In this document: piece after piece, positions 44,864-53,522 of the stretch
Numbering within the stretch: position 1 is the first letter of the stretch
Layout of the letters: each line of letters opens with the position of its first letter
NCBI RefSeq assembly: GCF_000715495.1
Contig: NZ_JNLX01000131.1
Coordinates: forward strand, 1-64,000
DNA: 64,000 nucleotides
Reading direction: 5' to 3'
Source of the DNA: Hymenobacter sp. IS2118
GTDB lineage: Bacteria; Bacteroidota; Bacteroidia; Cytophagales; Hymenobacteraceae
Position numbers and translations under genes: made by a program
The notes under the pieces: model-generated
What the model was told of the DNA's origin: nothing
Database searches by the model: none
What the model saw: only the letters and a program-made list of their open reading frames with translations

Positions 44864-45949
44864 CTATCGCGCTGCTCCGGCACGGGCGGTTTCGGCGGCG
44901 AGGGCCAGCAAGGCCTGGTCGAGCTTCGCAAAAAGCGTTTCGTTACCATTTTGCTCATAGCTAGCCAGCACCGCCTCAAACCCGGCCAGGCCGTAGAGAA
45001 ACGCCCGCAGGTTGTCGGCGGCGAGGGCCGCGAAATGGCGCCCGTAGCCCAGCTGCTCTACCTGGGCGGCATTCAGCCACTGCTCAAACTGGGCTGGAAT
45101 GGGCACGGCACAAATAGGCTTGCGCAGAAAAACGGCCTCCGAAATCAGGGAAAAGCCGCCGTTGGTGACCACCGCCCGGCAGCTGGCCAAATCGGCAATA
45201 AACCCGGCTTCGGAAAAGGCGCGCAGCTGCACGTTGCCGTAGCTTTCTTCCTTGTTGAAGCCGTAGACGCGGAATTCCTGGTCGGGCAGCTGCTGCAGCA
45301 GCGGCACCAGGTTTTGCTGCGTGGTGGCCGACTGATACACCAGTACGTGGCGGCCGGTGGTGGGCCGGGCGGCCAAGATTTCGGGCCGGATGATGGGCGG
45401 CACCAGCGTGGTATTGGGCTTGCTGAGCGGCAGCTCGAAAAAAGTGGTAACGAAGTAGTGCCGGCTGCGCGGCAGCTTGGCCCGCACAATGGTTTTGGCC
45501 AGGTCGAAATTGCCGCGCTCCGATTTTGGCACCGGCACATTCAACTTCGCGCGGCTGATAATCTGCATGTTGTCAATGCTGATAATGGGCAGGCGCCGCA
45601 CTTTAGCAAACAAGTAGCTGAACGACTCAAAATCGGAAATAATCAGCTCCGGCTCAAAATCACAGAGTAGCTCACGGTACTTGGCGAAATTCACACGCAG
45701 GTCGGCGGGCGCGGTGCGCAGCGTGAGCACGGCGGTGCGGGCCCTGCTCACGGCCAGCCCCCGGTAGGCCAGGTGGAAACCCCGGATTTCGTGCACCCGG
45801 CCCGGAAACGCGGCGGCCAGCATCTGGTAGGCCCGGCTGCTGCTCACCACGCACACCTGGTGCCCACGGGCCAATAGATGCGCGATGACCACCTTGCTGC
45901 GGGTGGCGTGGCCCAGGCCTTCGCCCGGCACTCCGTATAGAATATTCAT
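44864..45949 (-). CDS. MurG-like (GT28-type) glycosyltransferase
   Basis: 361 residues. The N-terminal domain begins MNILYGVPGEGLGHATRSK, with the glycine-rich loop GEGLGHA of GT-B transferases, and the C-terminal half has VVTNGGFSLISEAVFLRKP followed by IPAQFEQWLNA, the donor-binding region of the GT28 C-terminal fold. The family is close to MJ1255-type proteins of unknown acceptor. It lies outside the large polysaccharide locus, upstream of the HEAT/cyclophilin gene, with a 76-base gap. Confidence 0.85.
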   Translation of the reverse strand: MNILYGVPGEGLGHATRSKVVIAHLLARGHQVCVVSSSRAYQMLAAAFPGRVHEIRGFHLAYRGLAVSRARTAVLTLRTAPADLRVNFAKYRELLCDFEPELIISDFESFSYLFAKVRRLPIISIDNMQIISRAKLNVPVPKSERGNFDLAKTIVRAKLPRSRHYFVTTFFELPLSKPNTTLVPPIIRPEILAARPTTGRHVLVYQSATTQQNLVPLLQQLPDQEFRVYGFNKEESYGNVQLRAFSEAGFIADLASCRAVVTNGGFSLISEAVFLRKPICAVPIPAQFEQWLNAAQVEQLGYGRHFAALAADNLRAFLYGLAGFEAVLASYEQNGNETLFAKLDQALLALAAETARAGAAR

Positions 45950-46095
45950 GCGCGCAAAGATGCGCGCCGCCGCCGATTGACTGGTGCCGGGACCGGAGAA
46001 GTCGCCCGTAGTTCGGTAACCGACCGCAGGAATTTGTTTGGGTAGTTTCGGACCGATTTTCGTTTTTTAGGCCCGCAATCCCTGACCTTTGTGCT

Positions 46096-47031
46096 ATGAA
46101 AACCACTTTGCTACTGTTTTTTCGCCAGCGGCCGGTTGCCTTGCTGGCAGCGGCCTCCCTCCTGCTAGCCACGTCGTGCACGGCTCCCCGCGCCATTGTC
46201 ACCACCGGTAAAGTCACGCCCCAGGGCGAGTTTCGGGTAGGATACAACCAGGGCTTCAACGTGGCCACCTCTTCCCTGAGCAAAGTGGGCAGCGCCGTGA
46301 AAGAAGCCGCCAGCCAGGCCGCCAGCCAGGAAAAAGTAGATTACACCGACGCTACCACCAAGCTACAGGCCGCGGCCCTGGCCTACGTACTGGACCCCGT
46401 GCAGCCCACCGCCGACTTGAGCATTCGCTACGGCATCATCCCACGCCTCGACGCGGGGTATAAATACGCCTTCGGCTCCCACGTCTTCGACACCCAGCTC
46501 CAGCTGCTGGGGCCCACCGGCTCGCCCGAGAACCCCGGTACCGGCGCCGCCAGCGGCACCACCTACGCCAGCATCGGCCTGCAGTTTGCCACCCAGCGGG
46601 CCAAATTGCCCAGCCTGCCGTTCCTGGACGACATCAATTCGGTGCTCAACTTCCGGGCCACCCGCAACGACCTGCTCGTGCCACTCACCTTCAGCCAGTC
46701 GTTTGGCCCGGAGGAGGAAATCGGGGCCATCAGCTACGGCCTGGTGTACGGGCACAGCTGGGTGAGCTACGGCTTTGCCCCCGAGAAAATTTTTAACGGC
46801 GCGGTGAAAGTACCGGAGCTGACGTTGCAGAAGCGGAATTTCTCTTCTTTCGGCGGCTTTGTCAATCTCAAGCTGGGCTACCGGTACGTGTATGTCATTC
46901 CGGCCATCTCGGTGTTTTACCAGAACTACGGCGACTATGCCTTGCTCAACGGCGCCAGCACTTCGCTGAGCGGCGTCACGTTTGTGCCCTCGCTGGGCTT
47001 TCAGCTGCGCGTGCCCAACCTGTTCAAGTAA
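46096..47031 (+). CDS. Outer-membrane-type protein with lipoprotein signal
   Basis: 311 residues. The signal peptide has a lipobox-like LLLATSC near residue 33. The rest alternates polar and hydrophobic residues in strand-like stretches (ADLSIRYGIIPRLDAGYKYA, FVPSLGFQLRVPNLFK at the end), as in small outer-membrane barrels. No family could be named. A near -7 box, GACCTTTG (46084-46091, one mismatch), ends 4 bases before the ATG. Divergent from the glycosyltransferase gene. Confidence 0.6.
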   Translation: MKTTLLLFFRQRPVALLAAASLLLATSCTAPRAIVTTGKVTPQGEFRVGYNQGFNVATSSLSKVGSAVKEAASQAASQEKVDYTDATTKLQAAALAYVLDPVQPTADLSIRYGIIPRLDAGYKYAFGSHVFDTQLQLLGPTGSPENPGTGAASGTTYASIGLQFATQRAKLPSLPFLDDINSVLNFRATRNDLLVPLTFSQSFGPEEEIGAISYGLVYGHSWVSYGFAPEKIFNGAVKVPELTLQKRNFSSFGGFVNLKLGYRYVYVIPAISVFYQNYGDYALLNGASTSLSGVTFVPSLGFQLRVPNLFK

Positions 47032-47037
47032 GCGAGT

Positions 47038-47185
47038 GTGAGGTAAGCTTCAGCTTGCCGTAAGGGCCGCGAATGAGGTATTCCATCGCTTTCTTTGTTG
47101 TCCATTTTTTGGATAGATTTATAATTTAATGGAAGCGGGTTTACGTCTTAATTTTCTTTGGACGGCAAGCTAAAGCTTACCTCAC
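47038..47185. repeat. Inverted repeat, family B (24-bp arms, 100-bp spacer)
   Basis: The arms 47038-47061 and 47162-47185 match except for one pair and contain AGGTAAGCTTCAGCTTGCCG. They are related to the palindrome at 29044-29122 through the core TAAGCTTTAGCTTG. The spacer is AT-rich and has a near -7 box (TTTCTTTG) that could serve the guanine deaminase gene. Confidence 0.75.
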
Positions 47186-47194
47186 AGCTGTTTT

Positions 47195-47671
47195 ATGGAA
47201 GCTCCCAACCCTGAATTCATGCGCGAAGCCATTCGCCTGTCTATTGAAAAAATGCAGGCCGGACACGGCGGCCCCTTCGGCGCGGTGGTGGTGAAGGACG
47301 GGCAAATCATTGCCCGCGGCTTCAACCAGGTTACCAGCACCCACGACCCCACCTGCCACGCCGAAGTCGACGCCATTCGCAAGGCCTGCAAGGAGCTGGG
47401 CACGTTCCAGCTCGACGGCTGCGACCTCTACACCAGCTGCGAGCCCTGCCCCATGTGTCTGGGCGCCATTTACTGGGCCCGGCCGGCCCGCGTGTTCTAC
47501 GGCAATACCAAGGCCGACGCGGCAGCCATTGGCTTCGACGACCAGTTTATTTACGAAGAGCTGGACCGCCCCATGGACGCCCGCCGCCTGCCCATGACGC
47601 AGCTGCTGCGCGACGAAGCCCTGACTGGTTTTCAGGCCTGGGAACAGAAAGAAGGCAAAACGGAGTATTGA
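47195..47671 (+). CDS. guaD: Guanine deaminase
   Basis: Converts guanine to xanthine in the cytoplasm. 158 residues, the short bacterial form of the CDA fold. Zinc site: H55 and E57 in CHAEVDAI, and C85/C88 in CEPCPMC. The block CLGAIYWARPARVFYGNTK and the C-terminal FIYEELD and FQAWE segments match Bacillus-type GuaD. The genes for xanthine dehydrogenase follow 151 bp downstream, which supports guanine rather than tRNA adenosine as the substrate. Confidence 0.92.
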   Translation: MEAPNPEFMREAIRLSIEKMQAGHGGPFGAVVVKDGQIIARGFNQVTSTHDPTCHAEVDAIRKACKELGTFQLDGCDLYTSCEPCPMCLGAIYWARPARVFYGNTKADAAAIGFDDQFIYEELDRPMDARRLPMTQLLRDEALTGFQAWEQKEGKTEY

Positions 47672-47706
47672 GTTACGAGGCGCCTCGTTGCGCAAAAAAG
47701 GCCGTC

Positions 47707-47798
47707 ATGCTGAGCGCAGCCGAAGCATCTCTACCGCAGCGGTAATCCATTAAATTGAGTTAGTTGCGCGGTAGAGATGCTTCGGCTGCGCTCAGCAT
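47707..47798. repeat. Palindromic repeat, family A (31-bp arms)
   Basis: The arms 47707-47737 and 47768-47798 are exact inverted copies of ATGCTGAGCGCAGCCGAAGC and what follows, with a 30-base spacer. It lies between guaD and xdhA and so may set their relative expression. Confidence 0.9.
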
Positions 47799-47822
47799 GG
47801 CATTCTTATTGATTCCCCCCGT

Positions 47823-49358
47823 ATGATTTCCTTTTACCTCAACGACCAGCCCATTCGCACCGGCGAGGCGCCGGCTAGCACGCTCCTCGACTTTGTACGC
47901 TACCACGAGCACCTGAAAGGCACCAAAATAGGCTGCCGCGAGGGCGACTGCGGCGCCTGCACCGTGCTGGTAGGCGAGCTAGCACCCGATGGCCTGACGG
48001 TGAACTACCAGAGCATGACCAGCTGCCTCACGCCGCTGGGCAACGCGCACGGCAAGCATGTGGCAACTGTGGAGGGCATTAACGCCGCGGCCGGCCAGCT
48101 CACGCCGGTGCAGCAGGCCATTGTGGACGAAGGCGGCTCGCAGTGCGGCTTCTGCACGGTGGGGTTTGTGATGTCGCTCACGGGCCACAGCCTGAGCGAA
48201 AAGCCGGCTACGGAGAAAAACACCATTGCGGCCATCGACGGCAACATTTGCCGCTGCACGGGCTACAAATCTCTGGAGCGCGCTGCCGCCCGCCTCACCG
48301 CCGAGCTGGCCGACCGGCCTAATGCAAACGCCCTGGCCTGGCTTAGTGAGAAGCAGTTTGTGCCCGCCTACTTCGCCGGAATCCCCGCCCAACTGGCCAA
48401 GCTGCGCCCCGAAACCAACGCAGCAGCAGCTTCTTCCGCCGCTTCAGCCGCCTCCACCACCACGGCCCACGCCAACGGCGGCAGCACCGTTTCCACTTCG
48501 CCCAACGGCCATTGCCAAAGCCAAAACGGCCACGATTCCCCGGCCGCCCACCCATTTGCCCACCCGCTTCTGGGCGGCGGCACCGACCTGCTGGTGCAGC
48601 GCCTGGAGGAGCTGCGCGAGCAGCCCGTGCGCTTGGTGTTTGACCAGAGCGGCCGGCGCGGCATCCGGCAGGAGGCGGGCGGCCGCGTGGTGCTGGGCGC
48701 GGCCACCACAGCCAGCCACCTCCTCGAATCGGAGCTGATGCGCGGCCTGATTCCGCAGCTGCCGCAGTACCTGAAGCTGGTGAGCAGCACGCCCATTCGC
48801 AACATGGGCACGGTGGCGGGCAACTTCATCAACGGCTCGCCCATCGGCGACCTCACCATCATGTTTCTGGCGCTGGGCGCGTCCATTACCCTGGCCAACC
48901 CGGCCGGCGGCACCCGCGAGCTGGCCCTGCCAGACCTGTACCTGGACTACAAGAAACTGGCAAAAACACCCGAGGAGCAGGTCACGGAAATCAGCTTTCC
49001 CACTCCCCTACCCGGCGACTTCTTCCACTTTGAAAAGGTCTCGAAACGCACGCACCTCGACATTGCGAGCGTAAATTCCGCCGCCTGGCTGCGCGTTGAG
49101 AACGGCCTCATTCAGCAGGCCCGCATTTCGGCCGGCGGCGTAGGACCGGTGCCGCTGTACCTAGCCCGTACCAGCGCGTTTGTGGTGGGCCGCGAGTTAA
49201 CGGCCGACACCGTACTTGCCGCCAATGCCGTGATGCAGGCGGAAATCAGCCCAATTTCAGATGTACGCGGCACGGCGGATTACAAGCGACTGCTGTTGCG
49301 CCAGCTGCTGTGGGCGCATTTTCTGCAGTTTGCGCCGGAGCTTGAAGAAGCAATGTAA
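47823..49358 (+). CDS. xdhA: Xanthine dehydrogenase, small subunit (Fe-S and FAD)
   Basis: Carries electrons from the molybdenum subunit to NAD+. 511 residues. The first [2Fe-2S] cluster uses C38, C43, C46 and C68 (CREGDCGAC), the second C108, C111, C143 and C145 (CGFC and CRC). The FAD domain starts at about 248 with LLGGGTDLLVQRLEE and the CO-dehydrogenase-like C-terminal domain ends it. Between them lies an unusual Ala/Ser/Thr/His/Gln-rich linker (about 199-245). The gene order guaD-xdhA-xdhB is that of a purine catabolic operon. Confidence 0.94.
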   Translation: MISFYLNDQPIRTGEAPASTLLDFVRYHEHLKGTKIGCREGDCGACTVLVGELAPDGLTVNYQSMTSCLTPLGNAHGKHVATVEGINAAAGQLTPVQQAIVDEGGSQCGFCTVGFVMSLTGHSLSEKPATEKNTIAAIDGNICRCTGYKSLERAAARLTAELADRPNANALAWLSEKQFVPAYFAGIPAQLAKLRPETNAAAASSAASAASTTTAHANGGSTVSTSPNGHCQSQNGHDSPAAHPFAHPLLGGGTDLLVQRLEELREQPVRLVFDQSGRRGIRQEAGGRVVLGAATTASHLLESELMRGLIPQLPQYLKLVSSTPIRNMGTVAGNFINGSPIGDLTIMFLALGASITLANPAGGTRELALPDLYLDYKKLAKTPEEQVTEISFPTPLPGDFFHFEKVSKRTHLDIASVNSAAWLRVENGLIQQARISAGGVGPVPLYLARTSAFVVGRELTADTVLAANAVMQAEISPISDVRGTADYKRLLLRQLLWAHFLQFAPELEEAM

Positions 49359-49382
49359 ATTTAACGTCGCCCTCTGCGTTCA

Positions 49383-49488
49383 CCTCACCCCCCGGCCCCC
49401 TCTCCCGCGGAGAGGGGGAGCCTTACGACTTCAGTCTGGTGCATAGCCGGTGCCCCCTCTCCACGGGAGAGGGGGTCAGGGGGTGAGG
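49383..49488. repeat. Nested palindrome, family C (about 40-bp arms)
   Basis: The arms 49383-49422 and 49449-49488 are imperfect inverted copies of a C-rich sequence with CCCCCTCTCCC. Each arm also folds on itself (CCCTCTCC...GGAGAGGG). It separates xdhA from xdhB. A half-copy occurs inside the 3' end of xdhB (51782-51818). Confidence 0.85.
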
Positions 49489-49514
49489 TTAGCCTTCAGA
49501 ACGAAACCCAACCT

Positions 49515-51833
49515 ATGAACCACCTCGACCCCAACCGCCACGTGCGCGGCGAATCGCAGTACCTCGACGACGTGCTTGTGCAGCAAGGCACGCTGTACGC
49601 GGCCGTGTTTGAGAGCCCGCTGGCGCATGGCGTGCTTCGAAGCCTCGATTTCAGCGCGGCGCTGCTGGCACCGGGCGTGGCGCGCATTCTCACGGCCGAT
49701 GACATTCCGGGCATCAACCAGATTGGCGGCATTGTGCCCGATGAGCCGCTGCTGGCTACGGGGCACGTGCATTTTCGGGGGCAGCCGGTGGCGCTGGTAC
49801 TGGCCCGCACCGAGGCGCAGGCTCACGCCGCGCTCAAGCTCATCGAGGTCGAAATCGACCCGCTGCCCATCATCACCGACCCGCGGGTGGCAGCAGCGCA
49901 GGGCGAGCTGATTGTGCCGCCGCGCACGTTCAAAATCGGCGATTCTCAGGCAGCCTGGGCGGCGTGCGCGCATGTGTTTGAGGGAGTGGCAGAATCGGGC
50001 GGGCAGGAGCATTTGTACATCGAAACGCAGGGCGCGTACGCTTTTCCCACGGAAATGGGCGGTGTGCGGATGATTTCGTCTACGCAGGGACCCACGGCGG
50101 TGCAGCGGCACACGGCGCACGTGCTGGGCCTGGGCATGCACCAAATAGAAGTGGACGTGACGCGCCTGGGGGGAGGTTTTGGGGGCAAGGAAGACCAGGC
50201 CACGCCCTGGGGCGCCCTGGCCGCGCTGGGCGCGTTCATCACCAAAAAGCCGGTGAAGCTGGTGCTCGACCGCATGGCCGACATGCGCATGACCGGCAAG
50301 CGCCACCCCTACTCGTCCGACTTCAAAATCGGGCTGGATGCGGACCTGAAAATAGTGGCCTATGAGGTCACGTTTTTCCAAAATGCTGGGGCGGCGGCCG
50401 ACCTTTCGCCGGCCGTGATGGAGCGCACGCTGTTCCACGCCACCAATTCGTATTTCGTGCCCAACGTGACGGCCACGGCCTACAGCTGCCGCACCAATTT
50501 GCCGCCCAACACAGCCTTTCGGGGTTTTGGCGGGCCGCAGGGCATGTTCGTGATTGAGTCGGCCATTGCCAAAGCGGCGGAGGAGCTGGGCGTGCCGGCC
50601 AGCACGATTCAACGGAAGAACCTGCTGCGCGAGGGCGACCTTTTCTCGTACCGGCAGCCGGCCGAAATGTGCCACGCCGAACAGGCCTGGGACACCGCGG
50701 GCCGGCACTACGACCTGGCCAGCCTATGGGCCGAAGTAGAGCAGTTCAACCAAACCAATAAGCTGAAAAAGAAAGGCTTCGCGGTGATGCCGATTTGCTT
50801 CGGCATCTCGTTCACCAAAACGCCCATGAACCAGGCCCGCGCGCTGGTGCACATCTACTCCGACGGCTCGGTGGGCGTGAGCACCGGCGCCGTGGAAATG
50901 GGCCAGGGCGTGAACACCAAAATAGCCCATGTGGCGGCCCGCACCCTGGGCATCTCGGTGAACCGGGTGAAGGTGGAAAGCACCAACACCACCCGCGTGG
51001 CCAACACCTCCCCCAGCGCCGCCAGCGCCACCGCCGACCTCAACGGCAAGGCCACCGAAATGGCCTGCGCGGCCCTGCGCGAGCGGCTGCTGCGCCACGC
51101 CGAAACGGAGTACACGCTGAACTACGAGGGCCTCGAAATCCACGACGAGCAGGTGCTGGCGGCCGGAGTGCCCGCCGAAACCAATTGGGAGAAGCTGGTG
51201 TCGTCGGCGTTCTGGAAGCGGGTGGCGCTGACCGAAAACGCCCACTATGCCACGCCCGACCTGCATTTTGATGCCACCACCAACACGGGCCACCCCTTCG
51301 CCTACCACGTCTACGGCACGGCCTTCACTACCGTCACCGTCGACTGCCTGCGCGGCACCTACACGGTGGATGCCCTGCGCATTGCCCACGACTTCGGCCA
51401 TAGCTTCAACGAGGTCATTGACCGGGGCCAGATTGAGGGCGGCGCGGTGCAAGGCATTGGCTGGATGACGATGGAGGAAATTGCCTACAACGCCGAAGGT
51501 CGCCTGCTCAGCAACTCGCTTAACAGCTACAAAATCCCGGACATCTACGCCGCCCCCGCCGTGCTCGACGTGCATTTTCTCGACACGCCGGGCCACCCCA
51601 AGGCCATCCTGCGCTCCAAAGCCGTGGGCGAGCCGCCGCTCATGTACGGCATCGGCACCTACTTCGCCCTGCGCGACGCGGTGCGGGCCTTCCAGGGCCA
51701 CACGGCCCTGCCGTTTTCGGCACCGCTCACGCCGGAAAAGGTGCTGGGGGGGTTGTACCCGGATTTTGCTAACGGACAAACCTCACCCCCGGCCCCTCTC
51801 CAAAAGAGAGGGGAGCCTGTTCCGCAACAGTAA
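49515..51833 (+). CDS. xdhB: Xanthine dehydrogenase, molybdopterin-binding large subunit
   Basis: The catalytic subunit that oxidises hypoxanthine and xanthine to urate. 772 residues. Motifs in order: GQPVALVLARTEAQAH, GGGFGGKEDQ, RGFGGPQGMF, VEMGQGVNTKIAHVAA for the molybdopterin, GAVQGIGWM, and the conserved GEPPLMYGIG with the essential active-site Glu. The last 20 or so residues (TSPPAPLQKRGEP and after) are encoded by a half-copy of the family C repeat, so the native end probably lay around residue 750. This tail is not expected to disturb the active site. Confidence 0.94.
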   Translation: MNHLDPNRHVRGESQYLDDVLVQQGTLYAAVFESPLAHGVLRSLDFSAALLAPGVARILTADDIPGINQIGGIVPDEPLLATGHVHFRGQPVALVLARTEAQAHAALKLIEVEIDPLPIITDPRVAAAQGELIVPPRTFKIGDSQAAWAACAHVFEGVAESGGQEHLYIETQGAYAFPTEMGGVRMISSTQGPTAVQRHTAHVLGLGMHQIEVDVTRLGGGFGGKEDQATPWGALAALGAFITKKPVKLVLDRMADMRMTGKRHPYSSDFKIGLDADLKIVAYEVTFFQNAGAAADLSPAVMERTLFHATNSYFVPNVTATAYSCRTNLPPNTAFRGFGGPQGMFVIESAIAKAAEELGVPASTIQRKNLLREGDLFSYRQPAEMCHAEQAWDTAGRHYDLASLWAEVEQFNQTNKLKKKGFAVMPICFGISFTKTPMNQARALVHIYSDGSVGVSTGAVEMGQGVNTKIAHVAARTLGISVNRVKVESTNTTRVANTSPSAASATADLNGKATEMACAALRERLLRHAETEYTLNYEGLEIHDEQVLAAGVPAETNWEKLVSSAFWKRVALTENAHYATPDLHFDATTNTGHPFAYHVYGTAFTTVTVDCLRGTYTVDALRIAHDFGHSFNEVIDRGQIEGGAVQGIGWMTMEEIAYNAEGRLLSNSLNSYKIPDIYAAPAVLDVHFLDTPGHPKAILRSKAVGEPPLMYGIGTYFALRDAVRAFQGHTALPFSAPLTPEKVLGGLYPDFANGQTSPPAPLQKRGEPVPQQ
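51782..51818 (+). repeat. Half-copy of repeat family C inside the xdhB 3' end
   Basis: The sequence CTCACCCCCGGCCCCTCTCC and the following AAAAGAGAGGGGAGCC match one arm of the element at 49383-49488. It is translated as part of XdhB. Confidence 0.8.
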
Positions 51834-51855
51834 TCTCTTTTGCGGTTGAAGTGTC

Positions 51856-52218
51856 ATGAGAAGAAAAGACATCTTTCCTGCCCCGCGCTTGGACACGGTA
51901 CTCACGGCAACCTTGCTCAGGGAAGCGCACCGACGCCTTGAGGACAACCGCAACGAAGGCAATTGGCTACGCACTGATGAGCGTGTTTTCGCAGAATATC
52001 TCGTTCTAGACAGACTTTATTATCTGATTCTGGAACACCCATCTCATGTTTTTCTGAATCGCAGCTACGAAACCAATGGGCTTGATTTACAGAAATTCAT
52101 TGATAATCAAATTGAATTAGATGGCGAAGTTGGGCTGGACATTTGGGTTCTGCCCTTTCTCGAAGAATGGTTAATTGGATGTAATCACGACAACGATATT
52201 TTCGCCAGCAGGAAATAA
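51856..52218 (+). CDS. Small protein of unknown function
   Basis: 120 residues, with no recognised family. It is rich in Leu, Asp and Glu with the segments RLDTVLTATLLREAHRRLED and LDRLYYLILEHPSHVFLN, and is probably all-helical and cytoplasmic. Composition is AT-richer than the xdh genes on both sides. It starts 22 bases after xdhB. Together with the next gene it looks like an insertion into the purine cluster. Confidence 0.5.
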   Translation: MRRKDIFPAPRLDTVLTATLLREAHRRLEDNRNEGNWLRTDERVFAEYLVLDRLYYLILEHPSHVFLNRSYETNGLDLQKFIDNQIELDGEVGLDIWVLPFLEEWLIGCNHDNDIFASRK

Positions 52219-52273
52219 AGAGGCCGAATTTTAACGCCGCACATTAGGCGGTTAATTTAAGGAAATTCAGTGG

Positions 52274-52666
52274 ATGGACATGCGTGTTAAAGACCCAGTT
52301 GTTGATTATATCAACGCAAATCAACTTGCATCAGCCATGAATAAAACGAAGTGGCGAAAGCTCGCCGCTGCGATGACTTCAAATCCAGATTTCGAGCCAC
52401 AAGTGCGAGAAAAACACTTGCTTGACAAAGTAGAGCCGGCTGGCTTCACTTTTTTGGATTGGGAATGGGTAAAGTATGGTGAGACAAAATATATTGATTG
52501 GATGGAATTGAGTCCTATCCGCAAAGACTATGTTGGCCAGTTAATTGACGACAAACAGACTGACTTCACAGAATGGCTTAGAGCAGCATTAATAGGCCAA
52601 TCCATACCGTTTGAAGAAATCGACGGCATCTTTAAAGTCAGAGGTTACATCTGGCCAAATGCATAA
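52274..52666 (+). CDS. Small protein resembling DUF6678-type proteins
   Basis: 130 residues from the ATG at 52274; starts at 52280 or at MNKTKWRKLAAAM are possible. The segment MNKTKWRKLAAAMTSNPDFE and the later WDWEWVKYG-like block (LDWEWVKYGETKYIDWMEL) recall DUF6678, a family of unknown role; the match is from memory and weak. AT-rich like its neighbour, with 55 bases between them and a shared terminator. Confidence 0.5.
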   Translation: MDMRVKDPVVDYINANQLASAMNKTKWRKLAAAMTSNPDFEPQVREKHLLDKVEPAGFTFLDWEWVKYGETKYIDWMELSPIRKDYVGQLIDDKQTDFTEWLRAALIGQSIPFEEIDGIFKVRGYIWPNA

Positions 52667-52670
52667 AAAA

Positions 52671-52699
52671 GAGGCTGAAGCTCCCGTAGCTTCAGCCTC
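52671..52699 (+). terminator. Terminator hairpin after the DUF6678-like gene
   Basis: The 12-bp arms GAGGCTGAAGCT and AGCTTCAGCCTC are perfect, with a 5-base loop, a run of six A before and TTGC after. It works best on the minus strand but should also stall plus-strand transcripts. Confidence 0.7.
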
Positions 52700-52777
52700 T
52701 TGCAGTTTCTGTCGTAGCGCGGGGCTGGACGGGAGCGTTTGGGCAGACGCGGGTTAGTTATCGGGCTGGGAATTCCT

Positions 52778-52785
52778 TAATTTTG
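52778..52785 (+). promoter_or_regulatory. -7 box (TAATTTTG) of the Mpv17-like gene
   Basis: An exact TAnnTTTG match 30 bases before the TTG start at 52815. No TTG at the normal -33 distance. Confidence 0.45.
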
Positions 52786-52814
52786 CACCCCGATTTTACG
52801 AACACCCCAGCTAC

Positions 52815-53312
52815 TTGCAGCTCACCCGCCCAACTCAACTCTGTAACCACATCCGGGGATTCCTGATTTATGGCGCCGGCGACACGGCCGCTGCGCTTAT
52901 TCTAGGCCAGTTCAGCTGGCTACGGCTGCTGGGCATGGCCCTGGTGGGCGGCTTGCTCTACTCCACTGAGGTACCGGCCTATTTCCGGTGGCTGGATGCG
53001 CGGGTACCTTCCCGCCCCGACGGCAGCCAGCTGCGCAAAACCGGCCGCGCGGCCCTCACCCTGCTCTACTTCAACCCGCTCTGGATTGCCCGGCACTACG
53101 TGTTTCTGGCCTTGTTCGGGGGCGCGGCCAAGACGCTTTCCCTGGCAATTTTGCCTCTAGCGGGCCGCTCATTTCTGCTGAGCGCCCCGGTTTCGCTGGC
53201 CGCCAACTACTACATTCAAAACTGCGTGGCTACCAGCCGCCGTTTCGTGGCCAGCGCCGTTTTTTCGGGTGTTATGGCCGTAATCTACGCCCTGAGCGTG
53301 GCCTGGCTGTAA
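52815..53312 (+). CDS. Membrane protein resembling Mpv17/PMP22
   Basis: 165 residues with four hydrophobic segments. The TTG at 52815 is chosen since no ATG lies nearby and a -7 box precedes it. The N-terminal YGAGDTAAALILGQFSWLRL recalls the GD-x-x-x-Q motif of Mpv17/PMP22 channel-like proteins, and PAYFRWLD the following P-x-x-H/Y-x-W block. The family is mostly eukaryotic, so the match should be treated as tentative. Position between the xdh genes gives no clue to its function. Confidence 0.5.
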   Translation: MQLTRPTQLCNHIRGFLIYGAGDTAAALILGQFSWLRLLGMALVGGLLYSTEVPAYFRWLDARVPSRPDGSQLRKTGRAALTLLYFNPLWIARHYVFLALFGGAAKTLSLAILPLAGRSFLLSAPVSLAANYYIQNCVATSRRFVASAVFSGVMAVIYALSVAWL

Positions 53313-53394
53313 GGTGGTTTCGCGGGGCAGCAAGTCCCCGGATACAAGTAGGCGTTAAGCAGACGTGCAGAAGTGTACGATTCAATCAAGGCCG

Positions 53395-53490
53395 TCATGC
53401 TGAGCGCAGTCGAAGCATCTTTACCGCACCAGTAATCTATGCGAATGGGTTGGTTACGGCGTATGAATGCTTCGACAAGCTCAACAGCAC
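53395..53490. repeat. Palindromic repeat, family A (degraded right arm)
   Basis: The left arm (about 53395-53427) is a close match to the 47707 copy (ATGCTGAGCGCAGTCGAAGC). The right arm (from about 53462, GAATGCTTCGACAAGCTCAA) has several changes. It ends about 30 bases before the xdhC start. Confidence 0.75.
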
Positions 53491-53522
53491 GACCTTTTCA
53501 TTCTCTATTAGACCACGCATGT

